NCBI RefSeq assembly: GCF_900048895.1
Contig: NZ_LT160640.1
Span: 994,814-1,058,813, forward strand
Source: Neglectibacter timonensis
Lineage (GTDB): Bacteria; Bacillota; Clostridia; Oscillospirales; Acutalibacteraceae
Direction: 5' to 3'
DNA: 64,000 bases
A model generated the notes under the pieces. The model made no database searches. It saw nothing but the letters and a program-made list of their open reading frames with translations, and had not been told where the DNA came from. A program made the position numbers and the translations under genes. Shown here piece after piece: positions 44,830 through 54,660 of the stretch. Numbering within the stretch: the stretch's first letter is position 1; every line of letters begins with the position of its first letter.

Positions 44830-45294
44830 TCACTCCACCTGGAGCCAAAAATAGTATTCCATACCGATATTGTTTTTTTCCGTCCCCCAATAGGTTTCGA
44901 TGCAAACCAGGTAATTTCCCGGCTCCTCCAAAGGAGTGAACCAACTCTTTTTCTCCGTGTATCCTTGGAATTCATCCGTATAAATCGTGAAATAAAAGGA
45001 TCCGTTTTCCGAATTCCCTTCATACTTGGCTGTGATATCGTCGTTGTAGGCAAGCAAAGGGGCCTCTTCTCCGATTTCTTCAGGAACCAGCCGCCTCTCT
45101 TCCCTCTTCTTTCCATCCTCGGTCCGGTAGATCTCATTTCCAAGAGGGATAACGGATTCCTCTCCGCAGCGGATTGTCACGGAGCCCACCTCCGGCGGCC
45201 CGTTTCCGATCCTTCCCAAAACCAGGTACAGGATGCCCAGGATTCCCAGCAGCACAACGGCTGCTCCGCCGAATTCCAAGAGCTTTCGTTTCAT
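44830..45294 (-). CDS. Membrane-anchored hypothetical protein
   Basis: A 154-residue protein with one N-terminal membrane segment (about residues 6-27, LEFGGAAVVLLGILGILYLVL). A mainly beta, acidic and aromatic extracellular domain follows (GNYLVCIETYWGTEKN). No family recognised. GGGAGG supports the ATG at 45294. It lies between whiA and dnaE on the same strand, 21 bases before dnaE, so it is probably cotranscribed with dnaE. Confidence 0.65.
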   Translation of the reverse strand: MKRKLLEFGGAAVVLLGILGILYLVLGRIGNGPPEVGSVTIRCGEESVIPLGNEIYRTEDGKKREERRLVPEEIGEEAPLLAYNDDITAKYEGNSENGSFYFTIYTDEFQGYTEKKSWFTPLEEPGNYLVCIETYWGTEKNNIGMEYYFWLQVE

Positions 45295-45408
45295 AGTGCC
45301 TCCCAATATGTTTCCATACTATTTTCTATCGCCCTTTTTATATCATAAACAACTTTAGCTAGGTATGTGATTTTCAAAAGCCCAGCTTCTTTGTTTCCAT
45401 AATTTTGT

Positions 45409-46344
45409 TTACATAATATTTTCTATGCCTTTTTCTCCTGCAATCTTTTCCCCCAGCTGCAGCAGCCGCTGAAGACGGTGATTGACGCCGCTGCGGCTGA
45501 TTTTCAAAACCTCCCCCAGCTCCCGCAGCGTCATTTCCGGGTTTTCCAGCCGGAGCCGCGCCAGTTGCTGCAGCTCTTCTGGCAGGGAGCCGATTCCCAC
45601 CGTATCGCTGATCACCGCAATAGCCGCCGTCTGCCTGGCGGAGGCGGAATAGGTTTTATCCATATTGGCGGTTTCAAAATTAGTCTTCCGGTTGATATTA
45701 TTCTTGGCTTCCTTATACATTTTTACCTGCATCAGTTCCATAGATGCCGCGGAAGCCCCCAGATAGGTCAGCAAATCTTCGATTTGTCCGCTGTCTTTCA
45801 GATAGACCACATAGGAACTTTTTCTCTCCGCAACAGCAGGAGCTGCCGGGAAAGCCTCCGTCTCCTCCAAAAGCGTACAAAACTCCCGCGCCAAATTCCG
45901 GTAGGGTACAGAAAATTCCAGATGATATTCCTTATTGGGGTCCGTAGCTGTTCCGCAGGCCAGAAAAGCCCCCCGCAGGAAAGCCTGTACACAGCAATCG
46001 CCTTCAAAATTCCCCCGGTTGATTCGCAGGCTGGGCTCTCTTCCCGTATGTCCAAAAATTTGCAGAAGCTGTTCTCTGGAGGCGTCATCCACAAGCTCTA
46101 CCCGGTAGGCGGGCTTTTTTCGCCTACTGACCGCAAAGCTCATCTCCACCTGAACACTGGCGGCGGCAGCTGCCAGTTCCGACATTCTCCGCGCCACATC
46201 CCCATGTTCAGTCACATAAGCGGAGTTTTTGAGGGAAAAGCATTTTGAAAAAAGCCAAATACCGTAGCATTCAGCCTTTAAGCAGCAGAGCTTCCTATTC
46301 TCCACTTTACATAATTCATGTTTGATTTCTGAGGAAAACGACAT
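45409..46344 (-). CDS. whiA: DNA-binding protein WhiA
   Basis: A 311-residue protein with an N-terminal degenerate LAGLIDADG homing-endonuclease fold (SFSSEIKHELCKVE, CCLKAECYGIWLF) and a C-terminal sigma-factor-like helix-turn-helix (MTLRELGEVLKISRSGVNHRLQRLLQLG). In actinobacteria WhiA controls sporulation genes; in Bacillus it affects division and chromosome segregation. The start at 46344 gives the canonical MSFSSEIKxEL N-terminus. It closes the hprK-PHP-murB-rapZ cluster. Confidence 0.95.
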   Translation of the reverse strand: MSFSSEIKHELCKVENRKLCCLKAECYGIWLFSKCFSLKNSAYVTEHGDVARRMSELAAAAASVQVEMSFAVSRRKKPAYRVELVDDASREQLLQIFGHTGREPSLRINRGNFEGDCCVQAFLRGAFLACGTATDPNKEYHLEFSVPYRNLAREFCTLLEETEAFPAAPAVAERKSSYVVYLKDSGQIEDLLTYLGASAASMELMQVKMYKEAKNNINRKTNFETANMDKTYSASARQTAAIAVISDTVGIGSLPEELQQLARLRLENPEMTLRELGEVLKISRSGVNHRLQRLLQLGEKIAGEKGIENIM

Positions 46345-46435
46345 CGTACTCTGCACTCCCAATTCCATAGCCCGGCGGCTCGAAGTGCGGGCCGCCCGCA
46401 TACAATCTCTTCCGCCCTTTCCGGCACAATGTGAC

Positions 46436-47026
46436 TCAATGCAACATTTTTCGCAGTTTCCCGGCAATCCCGGCATAGTCCACTGCTGAAAAGTCGGTGG
46501 TGTCCACCAGGATACGTTCCCCCAGAGAAAAATCCTCCATCCCCCGGGCTTTGATTCCTCCACAGTACTGCTCCAGGCTCAGCTGCGGTTCCAGCTCCTT
46601 CCCGCCGGGCCGCTCCGGGTAACAGGTGTTCACTACATGGCCACGGTGTCTGCCGGGATCCTTTTGCCTCTCCAGAAAACGTTGGTACAGCACCTGTACT
46701 TCTCCCGTCAGCAGGACAGTGACAGCACGGTACCGATAGCGCCGGAACAGTTCCTCTATTCCCGGCATGGAGACGGCTTCAAAATTGTTTTCCAGCAGAA
46801 AAGGGCTTCCGAGCCGCATCATCTGTTCGGCAAAATAGTACATTATCTCCATACTGCCCATCCCCAAAGCCACCTTTTCCTCCCTGCTGCGGAAGCCGAC
46901 AGTATCGAACAGCAGCTCCTTGATTTTGTCCTTAGACATCATGGGCAGCCTCAGTTCTTTTGAAAGGTAGGCGGCAAGCGTACTCTTCCCTGAAGCCGGG
47001 ATTCCCGTCACCAGCACCCCAACCAT
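46436..47026 (-). CDS. P-loop kinase-like protein between rapZ and whiA
   Basis: A 196-residue small P-loop NTPase of the shikimate/gluconate-kinase or zeta-toxin type. Walker A is GIPASGKSTLA, followed by MMSKDKIKELLFD and a lid-like QRFLERQKDPGRHRGHV. It occupies a slot in the cluster where many Firmicutes have the YvcK/GlmR-type gene instead, so it seems inserted. The substrate is unknown; a small sugar or nucleotide, or UDP-GlcNAc as for zeta toxins, are options. No antitoxin-like gene adjoins. Confidence 0.78.
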   Translation of the reverse strand: MVGVLVTGIPASGKSTLAAYLSKELRLPMMSKDKIKELLFDTVGFRSREEKVALGMGSMEIMYYFAEQMMRLGSPFLLENNFEAVSMPGIEELFRRYRYRAVTVLLTGEVQVLYQRFLERQKDPGRHRGHVVNTCYPERPGGKELEPQLSLEQYCGGIKARGMEDFSLGERILVDTTDFSAVDYAGIAGKLRKMLH

Positions 47027-47053
47027 AAAGCGTTCCCCCTGTGGTACGGCAAT

Positions 47054-47914
47054 TTAAAACTTTTGAATATCCCTATGGGTAATACTGGTTCTGATTCCTT
47101 TCCGGGACAAATAATCGCACATATACTGTGCCAGCGCCACGGAACGGTGGTGCCCGCCGGTGCAGCCCACCGCTATCACCAGCTGGCTCTTCCCCTCCTT
47201 CCCGTACAGGGGCAGAAGATAATCCACCATGTCGGTAAAGCGGGAGACAAACCCCTTCGTCTCTTCCTTTTCCAATACATAATCCCGCACCGGCGCATCC
47301 AGGCCCGTCTGGGGACGGAGCTCCTCCACATAGAAGGGGTTAGGCAGGCAGCGTACATCGAAAACCAGGTCAGATTCCATGGGGATCCCATATTTAAAGC
47401 CAAAGCTGATGCAGTGCACAGACAGGGAATCGCTGGCACTGCTGAGAAACAGCTCGGTGATGCGCGTTTTCAGCTGCGCCGGGGACACGCCCGAGGTGTC
47501 AATGACATAATCGGAGCATTCTTTCACAGGCTGAAGCATCTCCCGCTCCAGCTTTACCGCCTGCTCCAGCGAGCCGTTCAGATCATCGGAAAGCGGATGC
47601 TTGCGGCGCGTCTCTTTGAAACGGTTGACCAGCACCGCGTCAGAGGAATCGAGAAACAGGATCTTATATTCCCGTTTTTCCCGCTTTAATGCTTCCATTG
47701 CGGTAAAGAAGGATTTGAACAGCTCCCCGCCCCTGGTGTCGGTCACCACAGCCACCCGGCCCATCAGTCCCTCCGATTTGACACAGAGGTCGTAAAATAC
47801 AGGAATCAGCGCCGGCGGCAGATTATCCACACAGAAAAAGCCGATGTCTTCCATCGCATGCATTGCCCGGGTTTTGCCTGCACCGGAAAGTCCTGTCACC
47901 ACAACAAATTCCAT
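47054..47914 (-). CDS. rapZ: RapZ/YvcJ family nucleotide-binding protein
   Basis: A 286-residue protein with Walker A VTGLSGAGKTRAMHAMED at the N-terminus. The C-terminal domain carries AVGCTGGHHRSVALAQ, the proposed small-RNA/metabolite pocket. In E. coli RapZ delivers GlmZ to RNase E; in Bacillus YvcJ affects competence. It follows murB in the same direction, consistent with a link to cell-wall precursor supply. Confidence 0.96.
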   Translation of the reverse strand: MEFVVVTGLSGAGKTRAMHAMEDIGFFCVDNLPPALIPVFYDLCVKSEGLMGRVAVVTDTRGGELFKSFFTAMEALKREKREYKILFLDSSDAVLVNRFKETRRKHPLSDDLNGSLEQAVKLEREMLQPVKECSDYVIDTSGVSPAQLKTRITELFLSSASDSLSVHCISFGFKYGIPMESDLVFDVRCLPNPFYVEELRPQTGLDAPVRDYVLEKEETKGFVSRFTDMVDYLLPLYGKEGKSQLVIAVGCTGGHHRSVALAQYMCDYLSRKGIRTSITHRDIQKF

Positions 47915-47995
47915 ACTATTTTCCCTCTTTCCGCATGTTTTTCTTTATCCACTATAGATTCCTTTTTTAAGAAGCACTTGGAGACTGCGCCGCGC

Positions 47996-48904
47996 CTATT
48001 CCGTCATGCGCACTTCACACTCCAGCTGAATCCCTTTTTCCCGGTATACCGTCTCCCGAATCCTGTCGATCAGCTGCAATACGTCCCCGCAGGACGCATT
48101 GCCCAGATTCACAATAAAGCCGGCGTGCTTCGGGCTTACCTGCGCCTCCCCCACGGTGAGCCCCTTCAGCCCGCAGCCTTCGATCAGCGCGGCGGCGTAG
48201 GCTCCTTCCGGCCGCTTGAAAACGCTGCCCGCACTGGGCATGTCATAGGGCTGCTTTTCCTTTCTGCGCTGCATCAATTCTTCCATCTTTCCGGAAATTT
48301 CTGTACTGCTCCCCGGTTTCAAGACATACTCTACCGACGTGATGATGTCCCCAGTCCCCGTATAGCGGCTTTTCCGGTAGGAAAATTTCAATGCTTCCCC
48401 TTCGGCGACTCCCTTTATTCCCCCGGCAGACACAGAATGTACCCGCCGGACCACGTCTTTCATCTCGCCGCCGTAAGCTCCCGCATTCATATAAGCCGCT
48501 CCGCCCACGGAACCTGGGATTCCCCAGGCAAATTCCAAACCCGTCAGGCAGTTCTCCCGGGCAAAGGCGCACACACTGGCTAAAGTAGCGGCCGCACCGG
48601 CCCGCACCGCCGCGCCGCCTATCAATTCTACCTTTCTGAAATCTCCGGAAAGGGAGAGCACCGCCCGGCGAATTCCCTGGTCCGAAACCAGAAGGTTGGA
48701 ACCGTTGCCCAGTACAAAATAGGGTGTGTTTGAATCGTGCAGCGCTCCCAGCATACAGCTCAGCTGTTTGACCGTTTTCACAATGTAAAAACGGTCGGCA
48801 GGTCCGCCGATGCGAAAGGTGGTATGCAGCTTCATGGGTTCATCCCTGCGGATTTCACAGCCGCACGCTGCGGCTGCATGGTCGGTCAGCATGTAATCAG
48901 GCAT
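47996..48904 (-). CDS. murB: UDP-N-acetylenolpyruvoylglucosamine reductase
   Basis: A 302-residue FAD enzyme that makes UDP-MurNAc for peptidoglycan. TTFRIGGPADRFY is the FAD-binding N-terminus and FAWGIPGSVGGAAYMNAGAYG is the signature. SAGSVFKRP holds the catalytic serine, and the C-terminal KHAGFIVNLGNA fits the Firmicute form. GGGAGG supports the ATG at 48904 rather than a longer frame. Confidence 0.96.
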   Translation of the reverse strand: MPDYMLTDHAAAACGCEIRRDEPMKLHTTFRIGGPADRFYIVKTVKQLSCMLGALHDSNTPYFVLGNGSNLLVSDQGIRRAVLSLSGDFRKVELIGGAAVRAGAAATLASVCAFARENCLTGLEFAWGIPGSVGGAAYMNAGAYGGEMKDVVRRVHSVSAGGIKGVAEGEALKFSYRKSRYTGTGDIITSVEYVLKPGSSTEISGKMEELMQRRKEKQPYDMPSAGSVFKRPEGAYAAALIEGCGLKGLTVGEAQVSPKHAGFIVNLGNASCGDVLQLIDRIRETVYREKGIQLECEVRMTE

Positions 48905-48950
48905 CAAATCTTTCCTCCCGGAATTCATTTTCTGGATCGGGAATGGATCA

Positions 48951-49694
48951 GTAAGGTCTGGTCTCAAATATATTCGTATAGGCCCTGAGATAATCGTTCA
49001 GCCGCTTCTCGGAGGCATTTAAAATTAGTTCCTCAGGGAAATCGATTTCCTCCAGCATCCGCAGTGCATGGGAAAAATTCCCCACCTGTGCCTCAAAGTG
49101 GGCGTCGGAATTCACAACCAGGGGCACGCCGTATTTCTTGCAGGCCAAAGCGATCTTTGTGCAGTTGGGAATATTCCGCTTTCTGGCGTCAAAAGAGTGG
49201 TTGTTGATTTCCACCAGCTTGTGATTTGCTCCGAATTCCTGGATCACCCGGTCGTAATCGTAGGCAAAATTCGGGTCCCCGCTGTGCGCGATCACATTGA
49301 CCCGGGGATCCTTCGCCACCTGCAGCCACAGATGGGTGCATTTTTCCACATCCGGATCACGAAGCTCTTCCAGTCCGAGATTGTGAATGGATGCTACAAT
49401 CCAGTTGAGCTTGGGCACATCCCGTTCCTCCACATCCAGCGCACCCTCAAAATCCAGGACATTTGCTTCGATACCGCCGATCGTCATCACGCCCCGGTAG
49501 TAAAGCGGCAGCTCGCACAAACAGCCGAAATACCAATCTCTGGGAGAGCCCGGCATCGTTTTGGCATGATCGGTCACCGCCAGGGCATAAAGCCCACGGT
49601 CGGCGGCAGCCCGCACCATCTCGCTGAAAGTGCTGTAGGCGTGGGTGGAAGCCAGGGTGTGGGTATGAAGGTCGGCAATTATATTGTATCCCAT
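48951..49694 (-). CDS. PHP-domain phosphatase (YcdX-like)
   Basis: About 248 residues. The metal-binding motifs of the PHP fold are present: ADLHTHTLAS, VTDHAKTMPGS, ASIHNLG, IAHSGDPNF and VNSDAHFEA. The YcdX/YwqE-like length fits a small phosphoesterase or histidinol-phosphatase-like enzyme. It lies between hprK and murB, as in many Clostridia. Start codons at 49706 and 49694 are both in frame; the AGAGAGG site is correctly spaced only for the second. Confidence 0.88.
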
Positions 49695-49736
49695 CGTTTG
49701 GGTCATCCTCTCTTACGTCTTGAAAATCTGCAGATT

Positions 49737-50702
49737 TCAGATGTCCAGGTCGCGTTTGATATCGTCGCTCTGCAGCACGGAAATATCCATGCCCAGGCTG
49801 GAGAGCAGCTCCTGCGCCGCATTGTAGCCCATTTTTTTCTGCCGGTTATTCATGGCGGCCACCTCAATGATCACCGCCAGATTTCTTCCCGGCTTAACTG
49901 GAATCGTCATCACAGGCACGCGGATCCCCAGGATTTCCGTGTATTCGCTGTCAATGCCCATCCGGTCGTAAACCTTAGTGGCATCCCAGATTTCCATATT
50001 GATGCACATATCTATTTTTTCGGAGAGCTTCACCGCGCCCATACCAAAGATGCGCCGGGCATTGATGATACCGATCCCCCTGAGTTCGATAAAATGGCGG
50101 ATATTCTCCGGCGCCTGCCCTACCAGAGATTTGCTGGAAACCCGCCGGATCTCCACTGCGTCGTCCGCGATCAGCCGGTGCCCCCGCTTGATCAATTCGA
50201 TGGCGGTCTCACTTTTTCCCACGCCGCTGTCGCCCACCAACAGAATGCCTTCGCCGTAGACCTCGATCAGTACGCCGTGCCTGGTGATGCGCGGCGCCAG
50301 CTCCACATTCAACAGGGATACCAGGTCAGCCACCACATTGGAGGTGGAATCCCGGGAGGACAGCAGGGGAATATCATACTTTTTCGCCGCGGCCAGCATA
50401 TCCTCGCTGGATTCAATGCCCCTGGCCACAATGACCGTGGGGGGATGCAGGGCAAAGAAATGATCGATTGCCTCCGCCTTTCGCTGCTTGCCGAAGCTTT
50501 TGAGCATTTCGATCTCAGAACGCCCCAGAATGGTGATGCGGTTGGGATCAAAATATTCACAGTAGCCGTTCAACTCCACACCGGGCCGGTTGACGTCTCT
50601 GGATTTAATCAGAATTTCATCCGCGCTCCTGGGCAGATAGACCTCGCTAAGCCCCAATTCCTTAATGACCTTTGCCAATGCTATGGTATATTCCTCGACC
50701 AT
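49737..50702 (-). CDS. hprK: HPr kinase/phosphorylase
   Basis: A 321-residue bifunctional enzyme that phosphorylates HPr on serine 46 and reverses it, which drives carbon catabolite repression in Firmicutes. The P-loop GDSGVGKSETAIELI, the signature ELRGIGIINARRIFG and the N-terminal domain (ITILGRSEIEMLKSF) are all present. First gene of the hprK-PHP-murB-rapZ-kinase-whiA series on the minus strand. Confidence 0.97.
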   Translation of the reverse strand: MVEEYTIALAKVIKELGLSEVYLPRSADEILIKSRDVNRPGVELNGYCEYFDPNRITILGRSEIEMLKSFGKQRKAEAIDHFFALHPPTVIVARGIESSEDMLAAAKKYDIPLLSSRDSTSNVVADLVSLLNVELAPRITRHGVLIEVYGEGILLVGDSGVGKSETAIELIKRGHRLIADDAVEIRRVSSKSLVGQAPENIRHFIELRGIGIINARRIFGMGAVKLSEKIDMCINMEIWDATKVYDRMGIDSEYTEILGIRVPVMTIPVKPGRNLAVIIEVAAMNNRQKKMGYNAAQELLSSLGMDISVLQSDDIKRDLDI

Positions 50703-51341
50703 ATCAATTACGTCCCCTTCCGGTTGTTTTTTTCATGAAGTTGCTCTGCTTTTCCCAATGTATTCCGTCCGGTACCTGCCGACGGGTTCCTCTCTCCAGA
50801 CACAGACTTCCTCTTAGCGTTCCGGGCCGAATCTTCCGCCATCGTTCCAATCCTGCCACAGACCGTACTCATCAACAATTTCCAGCATTTCCTCAAAGGC
50901 TAGAGCGCCCGGCGGCACTCCTTCCAATCGTCCTCTCTTGGCCTTGGACTGAAAGTGATCAGAATTTTCAAAACCATGTGCTCAGCCAGGGACCGCACTC
51001 TACTGCCAGGTAATGGTTTTTTTCCGCTTTGGGATGCCTCACTTCTTTCGGACTCTGCCCTGAGATTTTTCCTCGCAGGCACAGCGGTCCGCCATATTGG
51101 CGGGATAGCGGCGCTTACTGAACGCTGAGCTTTTCCAGCTGGACGGCACGCATAACATCCAGGGCCTCTACCAAAGGCAGATTACTGAGGCTGACATAGA
51201 GGCCCGCAGTCCGGTCAAAAAACTGGTATAAATACATTCAAATTCTTTTCCCCAGCAGATTTTCCATCCCCAGCGCAAACCATCATCCGAATCAAGCTTT
51301 CTTTTCTATTATAAGGGAAACTGACCGAAAAATAAAGCATC
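50703..51341. other. Intergenic stretch with broken reading-frame fragments
   Basis: No intact gene is seen between hprK and the MATE gene. The minus strand holds protein-like fragments in shifted frames. One runs 51237-51115 (40 codons from an ATG, opening YQFFDRTAGLYVSLSNLP). Another is an unstarted frame at 50981-50814 ending in LEIVDEYGLWQDWNDGGRF. Between them the frames carry stops. The pieces read like one decayed gene, but I do not recognise the family. Confidence 0.35.
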
Positions 51342-52697
51342 TCACGTTTTTTGGCGGAAAGAAATTCGGAACCTCTTTGGTATCCAGACTCCTGTAAAAT
51401 AGAAAACGCAGGACAATACCGAGGCGATCACCCAACCCGCCGGCCAGGACATCCAGATTCCCCGGGCCCCCTGTTCTGCGGAAAAAAGATAGGCCAACAC
51501 TACCCGCAGCACAAGATCAGTAAAGGTAGCTACCATAAAGCACTTCATAGCCCCCGCCCCCCGCAGAATGCCGTCCGCCATCAGCTTCACAGCTATGAAC
51601 AGGTAAAAGGGCGTGACAATCCGCAGAAAATCTGTGCCAGCCTGCATGGCCTGTACGCTGGCGGTATCCATAAACAGCGTCAGTACGCCGGAGCTGAGAA
51701 AGCAGTAGACCGCCGTAAAGGGCAGCGCCACAAGGAGCGCCATGATCAGGCCGGAACGAAACCCCCTCTTCACCCGTTCAGGCTTCCCGGCGCCGATGTT
51801 CTGAGCGGTAAAGCTGGACAAGGAATTGGATAAAGCCGTAAACGAAGTTAACGCAAATGTATTCAGTTTCACCGCTGCGCTGTAACCGGCAATGACGGAA
51901 GAGCCGAAGCCGTTGACCAAATTCTGAATAAACAGGTTCCCCACGGAAATAAAGCTTTGCTGTAAGATACTGGGCACCGCAATCACCGCAATTTTTCGAA
52001 ATACGGAAAAAGAAAACAGCCTGCCGGGCTCTTTGGACTCCATCCGCCTCACCCGGCGCAATACGGCAACCAACGCAAACACAGAGGCCGCGCCCTGTGC
52101 CAGAAAAGTAGCCCAAGCCACGCCGGCCACCCCCATATGAAATACCGCTACAAACAGGAGGTCCAGTCCGATATTCCCCAAAGAGGAAGCTATAAGGAAA
52201 TAGAGCGGGGTACGGGAGTCCCCAAGAGCCGTAAAAATACCGGAGGCAATGTTATAGAGGAACAGGAAGGGAAGCCCCCAGGTATACACGTTCAGATAAA
52301 GAGCGGAGTCCCCAAAGATATTGGAAGGAGTCCCCAGCACCGCAAGAATGGGAACCCCGAAAAAGGAGCCCAGTATAGTGAGCAGCAGGCTCAGCCCGCC
52401 CACCGACAGGATAGAGGTGTTCACCGCTGTCTTCATATTGCCCAGATCTCCCGCGCCAAAAAGCTGGGAGATCACCACGGAACAGCCGATATTGCACCCC
52501 AGAGCAAAGGCCATAAAAATCATCGTAACTGGAAAAGAAGCTCCCACCGCAGCAAGGGCATCCTCTCCGGCAAATTTTCCGGCAATCACACTGTCTGAAA
52601 TATTATAGAGCTGCTGGAATGCCACGCTGAGCAGCATAGGCAGCGTGAACCTCACCAGGATTCCCGCAGGCCTTCCCTTTGTCATATCCGTTGTCAT
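51342..52697 (-). CDS. MATE-family multidrug/sodium exporter
   Basis: A 451-residue, 12-helix carrier of the NorM/DinF/MepA type. The first helix opens VRFTLPMLLSVAFQQLYNISDSVIAGKFAG, and the mirrored second half contains ILQQSFISVGNLFIQNLVNGFG. Such carriers exchange sodium or protons for cationic drugs or metabolites. GAAAGG is properly spaced from the ATG at 52697 but abuts the in-frame ATG at 52706. Transcribed alone. Confidence 0.92.
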   Translation of the reverse strand: MTTDMTKGRPAGILVRFTLPMLLSVAFQQLYNISDSVIAGKFAGEDALAAVGASFPVTMIFMAFALGCNIGCSVVISQLFGAGDLGNMKTAVNTSILSVGGLSLLLTILGSFFGVPILAVLGTPSNIFGDSALYLNVYTWGLPFLFLYNIASGIFTALGDSRTPLYFLIASSLGNIGLDLLFVAVFHMGVAGVAWATFLAQGAASVFALVAVLRRVRRMESKEPGRLFSFSVFRKIAVIAVPSILQQSFISVGNLFIQNLVNGFGSSVIAGYSAAVKLNTFALTSFTALSNSLSSFTAQNIGAGKPERVKRGFRSGLIMALLVALPFTAVYCFLSSGVLTLFMDTASVQAMQAGTDFLRIVTPFYLFIAVKLMADGILRGAGAMKCFMVATFTDLVLRVVLAYLFSAEQGARGIWMSWPAGWVIASVLSCVFYFTGVWIPKRFRISFRQKT

Positions 52698-53003
52698 CCG
52701 CAACATCCTTTCTGAACCCGACCCATCTTATAAAACTTCTAAATAAACTTTCAGATCATTCCGTAACGCCGCAGTTTTCGTCCCGTGAGTGCGTTTTTCG
52801 CGCTGCTCCGGCTGAAAAACAGAGAAACAGATAGCAAATATTATAGCATGAATCCTATTTCAAAAGCACAACAGGAAAAGAAATTACGATTTAAACAAAA
52901 TTTTATTTAAAACTCCACTATATATCCAGCAAATTTTCCCCTTGCTTTTTTCACCATCTCGTACTATAATAATAAAGCTGAGTCAAGTACCACAGCAAAA
53001 TAT
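52698..53003. other. Intergenic region with tRNA promoter
   Basis: The 306 bases between the MATE gene start and the tRNA gene contain the tRNA promoter (TTGCTT at 52942-52947, 17 bases, TATAAT at 52965-52970). No open reading frame or other structure was noted. Confidence 0.6.
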
Positions 53004-53080
<77 letters not shown>

Positions 53081-53085
53081 AATTT

Positions 53086-53118
53086 GCCCCGGAACCACTA
53101 GGTTCCGGGGCTTCTTCT
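53086..53118 (+). terminator. Terminator after initiator tRNA
   Basis: A perfect 11-bp stem GCCCCGGAACC/GGTTCCGGGGC with loop ACTA, then TTCTTCTG. It may also lie within or beside an attachment site. Confidence 0.85.
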
Positions 53119-53189
53119 GTGTCTGGAATATTTGCCGTTTTTGCTTCTGACCCTTTTTCAGACCCATACGGGGAAAGAACCGGAAAGGT

Positions 53190-54338
53190 TTAGAAACTAC
53201 TCGAGAGAATGTTCCCCATAGTACTGGCCGCTTCTTTCTGCGCGGCGGTGGTGACATGGGCGTAGGTGTCCAGCGTAAAGCCCGCGCTGTAATGTCCCAG
53301 CATCCCGGATACCGTTTTTACGTCCACGCCGTTCTGTATCGCTAGGGTGGCAAAGGTGTGGCGTAGATCGTGGAACCGTACTTTTGGAAGCCCTGCTCTC
53401 CCCAGCACCCGGTGAAGCATGTTCAACACACTGTCCGGGGAGATCGGCCCACCTGTGGGGGATGGAAACACATACTCACCGGATACCTTCTGGCGCTGGC
53501 CTGTCAAAATTTCTATTGCATCTGATCCTATTGACAGGGTGCGGTAGGAATTTTTCGTTTTCAGTGGGGCTTCTACTACCTCACCATTGATTCTGGTAAT
53601 TTGGCGGCGGATGGTAAGTGTTGCATAGTTCAGATTTACATCTTCCCACTTCAGCCCCAGTAGCTCACCCCGGCGAAGTCCGGTGACCAATTCCAGATAG
53701 TACATCTCGAACACACCGCTGTTCCTGGCTTCCCGGAAAAATGCTGCAAGCTGTTCCGCTGTAAGTGTTTTCATTTCTCTATGCTCCACCTTGGGCAGGG
53801 CGCAGGAATCAGCTGGATTGGTTGAAATCAACTTTTGACTCCTGGCCAATTCCAAAGCGGAGGAAATGATCTGGTGGATATTGCGGACAGTCTTGGGGCT
53901 GAGTCCCTTGGGTTTATTCTTTGACTCGACACGCTCCACCCTGCCGCCCTCCAACAGCTTCTTGTACAAAGCTTGCAGTTCCAGTGAGGTCAGCTTGTTC
54001 AGCGGGATGTCTCCGATGGCCGGCTTGATATGGTTTTTGATGTAGCCTTGATAGGTCTGGTGTGAAGATGGACGCACCTTGATTTTAGCGTAATTCTCAA
54101 ACCATACGTCCATCCATTGCCCTACCGTATACCGTCCGGCTTTCACTACATCCAGACCCTTGTTTTCCTCAATGGCCTGCTTTAACTTCTCTTTCGTTTC
54201 CGCCTGCGTTTTTCCAAGGACATTTTTGTAAATGGGCTTTCCAGTGTCAGGATCACGCCCAGCAGTATACCGCCCCTCCCATCGACCATCTTTTCGCTTC
54301 CGGATATTGCCTTCGCCGTTGGCTCTACGCTTTGCCAT
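53190..54338 (-). CDS. Tyrosine-type site-specific integrase (tRNA-proximal)
   Basis: A 382-residue phage/ICE integrase. An N-terminal arm-binding domain (residues 5-60, NGEGNIRKRKDGRWEGRY) is followed by a SAM-like core-binding domain (70-165) and the catalytic domain with R222, H323, R326, H349 and nucleophile Y359. AGGGG precedes the ATG at 54338. Its 3' end points at the initiator tRNA gene 110 bases away, the classic arrangement for an element integrated at a tRNA 3' end. The element is expected to extend rightward. Confidence 0.95.
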   Translation of the reverse strand: MAKRRANGEGNIRKRKDGRWEGRYTAGRDPDTGKPIYKNVLGKTQAETKEKLKQAIEENKGLDVVKAGRYTVGQWMDVWFENYAKIKVRPSSHQTYQGYIKNHIKPAIGDIPLNKLTSLELQALYKKLLEGGRVERVESKNKPKGLSPKTVRNIHQIISSALELARSQKLISTNPADSCALPKVEHREMKTLTAEQLAAFFREARNSGVFEMYYLELVTGLRRGELLGLKWEDVNLNYATLTIRRQITRINGEVVEAPLKTKNSYRTLSIGSDAIEILTGQRQKVSGEYVFPSPTGGPISPDSVLNMLHRVLGRAGLPKVRFHDLRHTFATLAIQNGVDVKTVSGMLGHYSAGFTLDTYAHVTTAAQKEAASTMGNILSSSF

Positions 54339-54660
54339 GAAAATCGCCCCTTTCTGTAACCACAGACCATACCATAAAGGCGGTGACAATGTCCACCTCA
54401 AATCGTTCAAGTTATCAGAAAGTTATCAGTTCAGACACAAACAGGCAGAGAGAAGAAAAACGCCTTTCTTTGTTTTCTGCGGTGCAGATTTTCAGCTATC
54501 GTTGGAGCCCAAAGCTATTATGGAAGCTGTAAGGTGAGCTGAGTTAATCAGGCCCATTTCCAGAATAAGGTCTCGGCATACGGGTCAGCATACTGGATAA
54601 GGGCTCTGTTTCTAGATGCGGCGGGCAAACCAGCTTTGGAACAGCATAATGGGCTATTTT
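54339..54660. other. Integrase upstream region
   Basis: No gene seen. A tandem pair of AGTTATCAG words at 54410-54429 could be arm-type or excisionase binding sites for the neighbouring integrase; that is conjecture. The remainder carries no structure I recognise. Confidence 0.3.

Noticed and set aside
41323-45348. Long plus-strand frames opposite dnaE and its upstream neighbour
   Set aside because: Antisense to dnaE motifs; no recognisable protein families.
49068-50738. A 556-codon plus-strand frame opposite the PHP gene and hprK
   Set aside because: Shadow frame across two conserved minus-strand genes.
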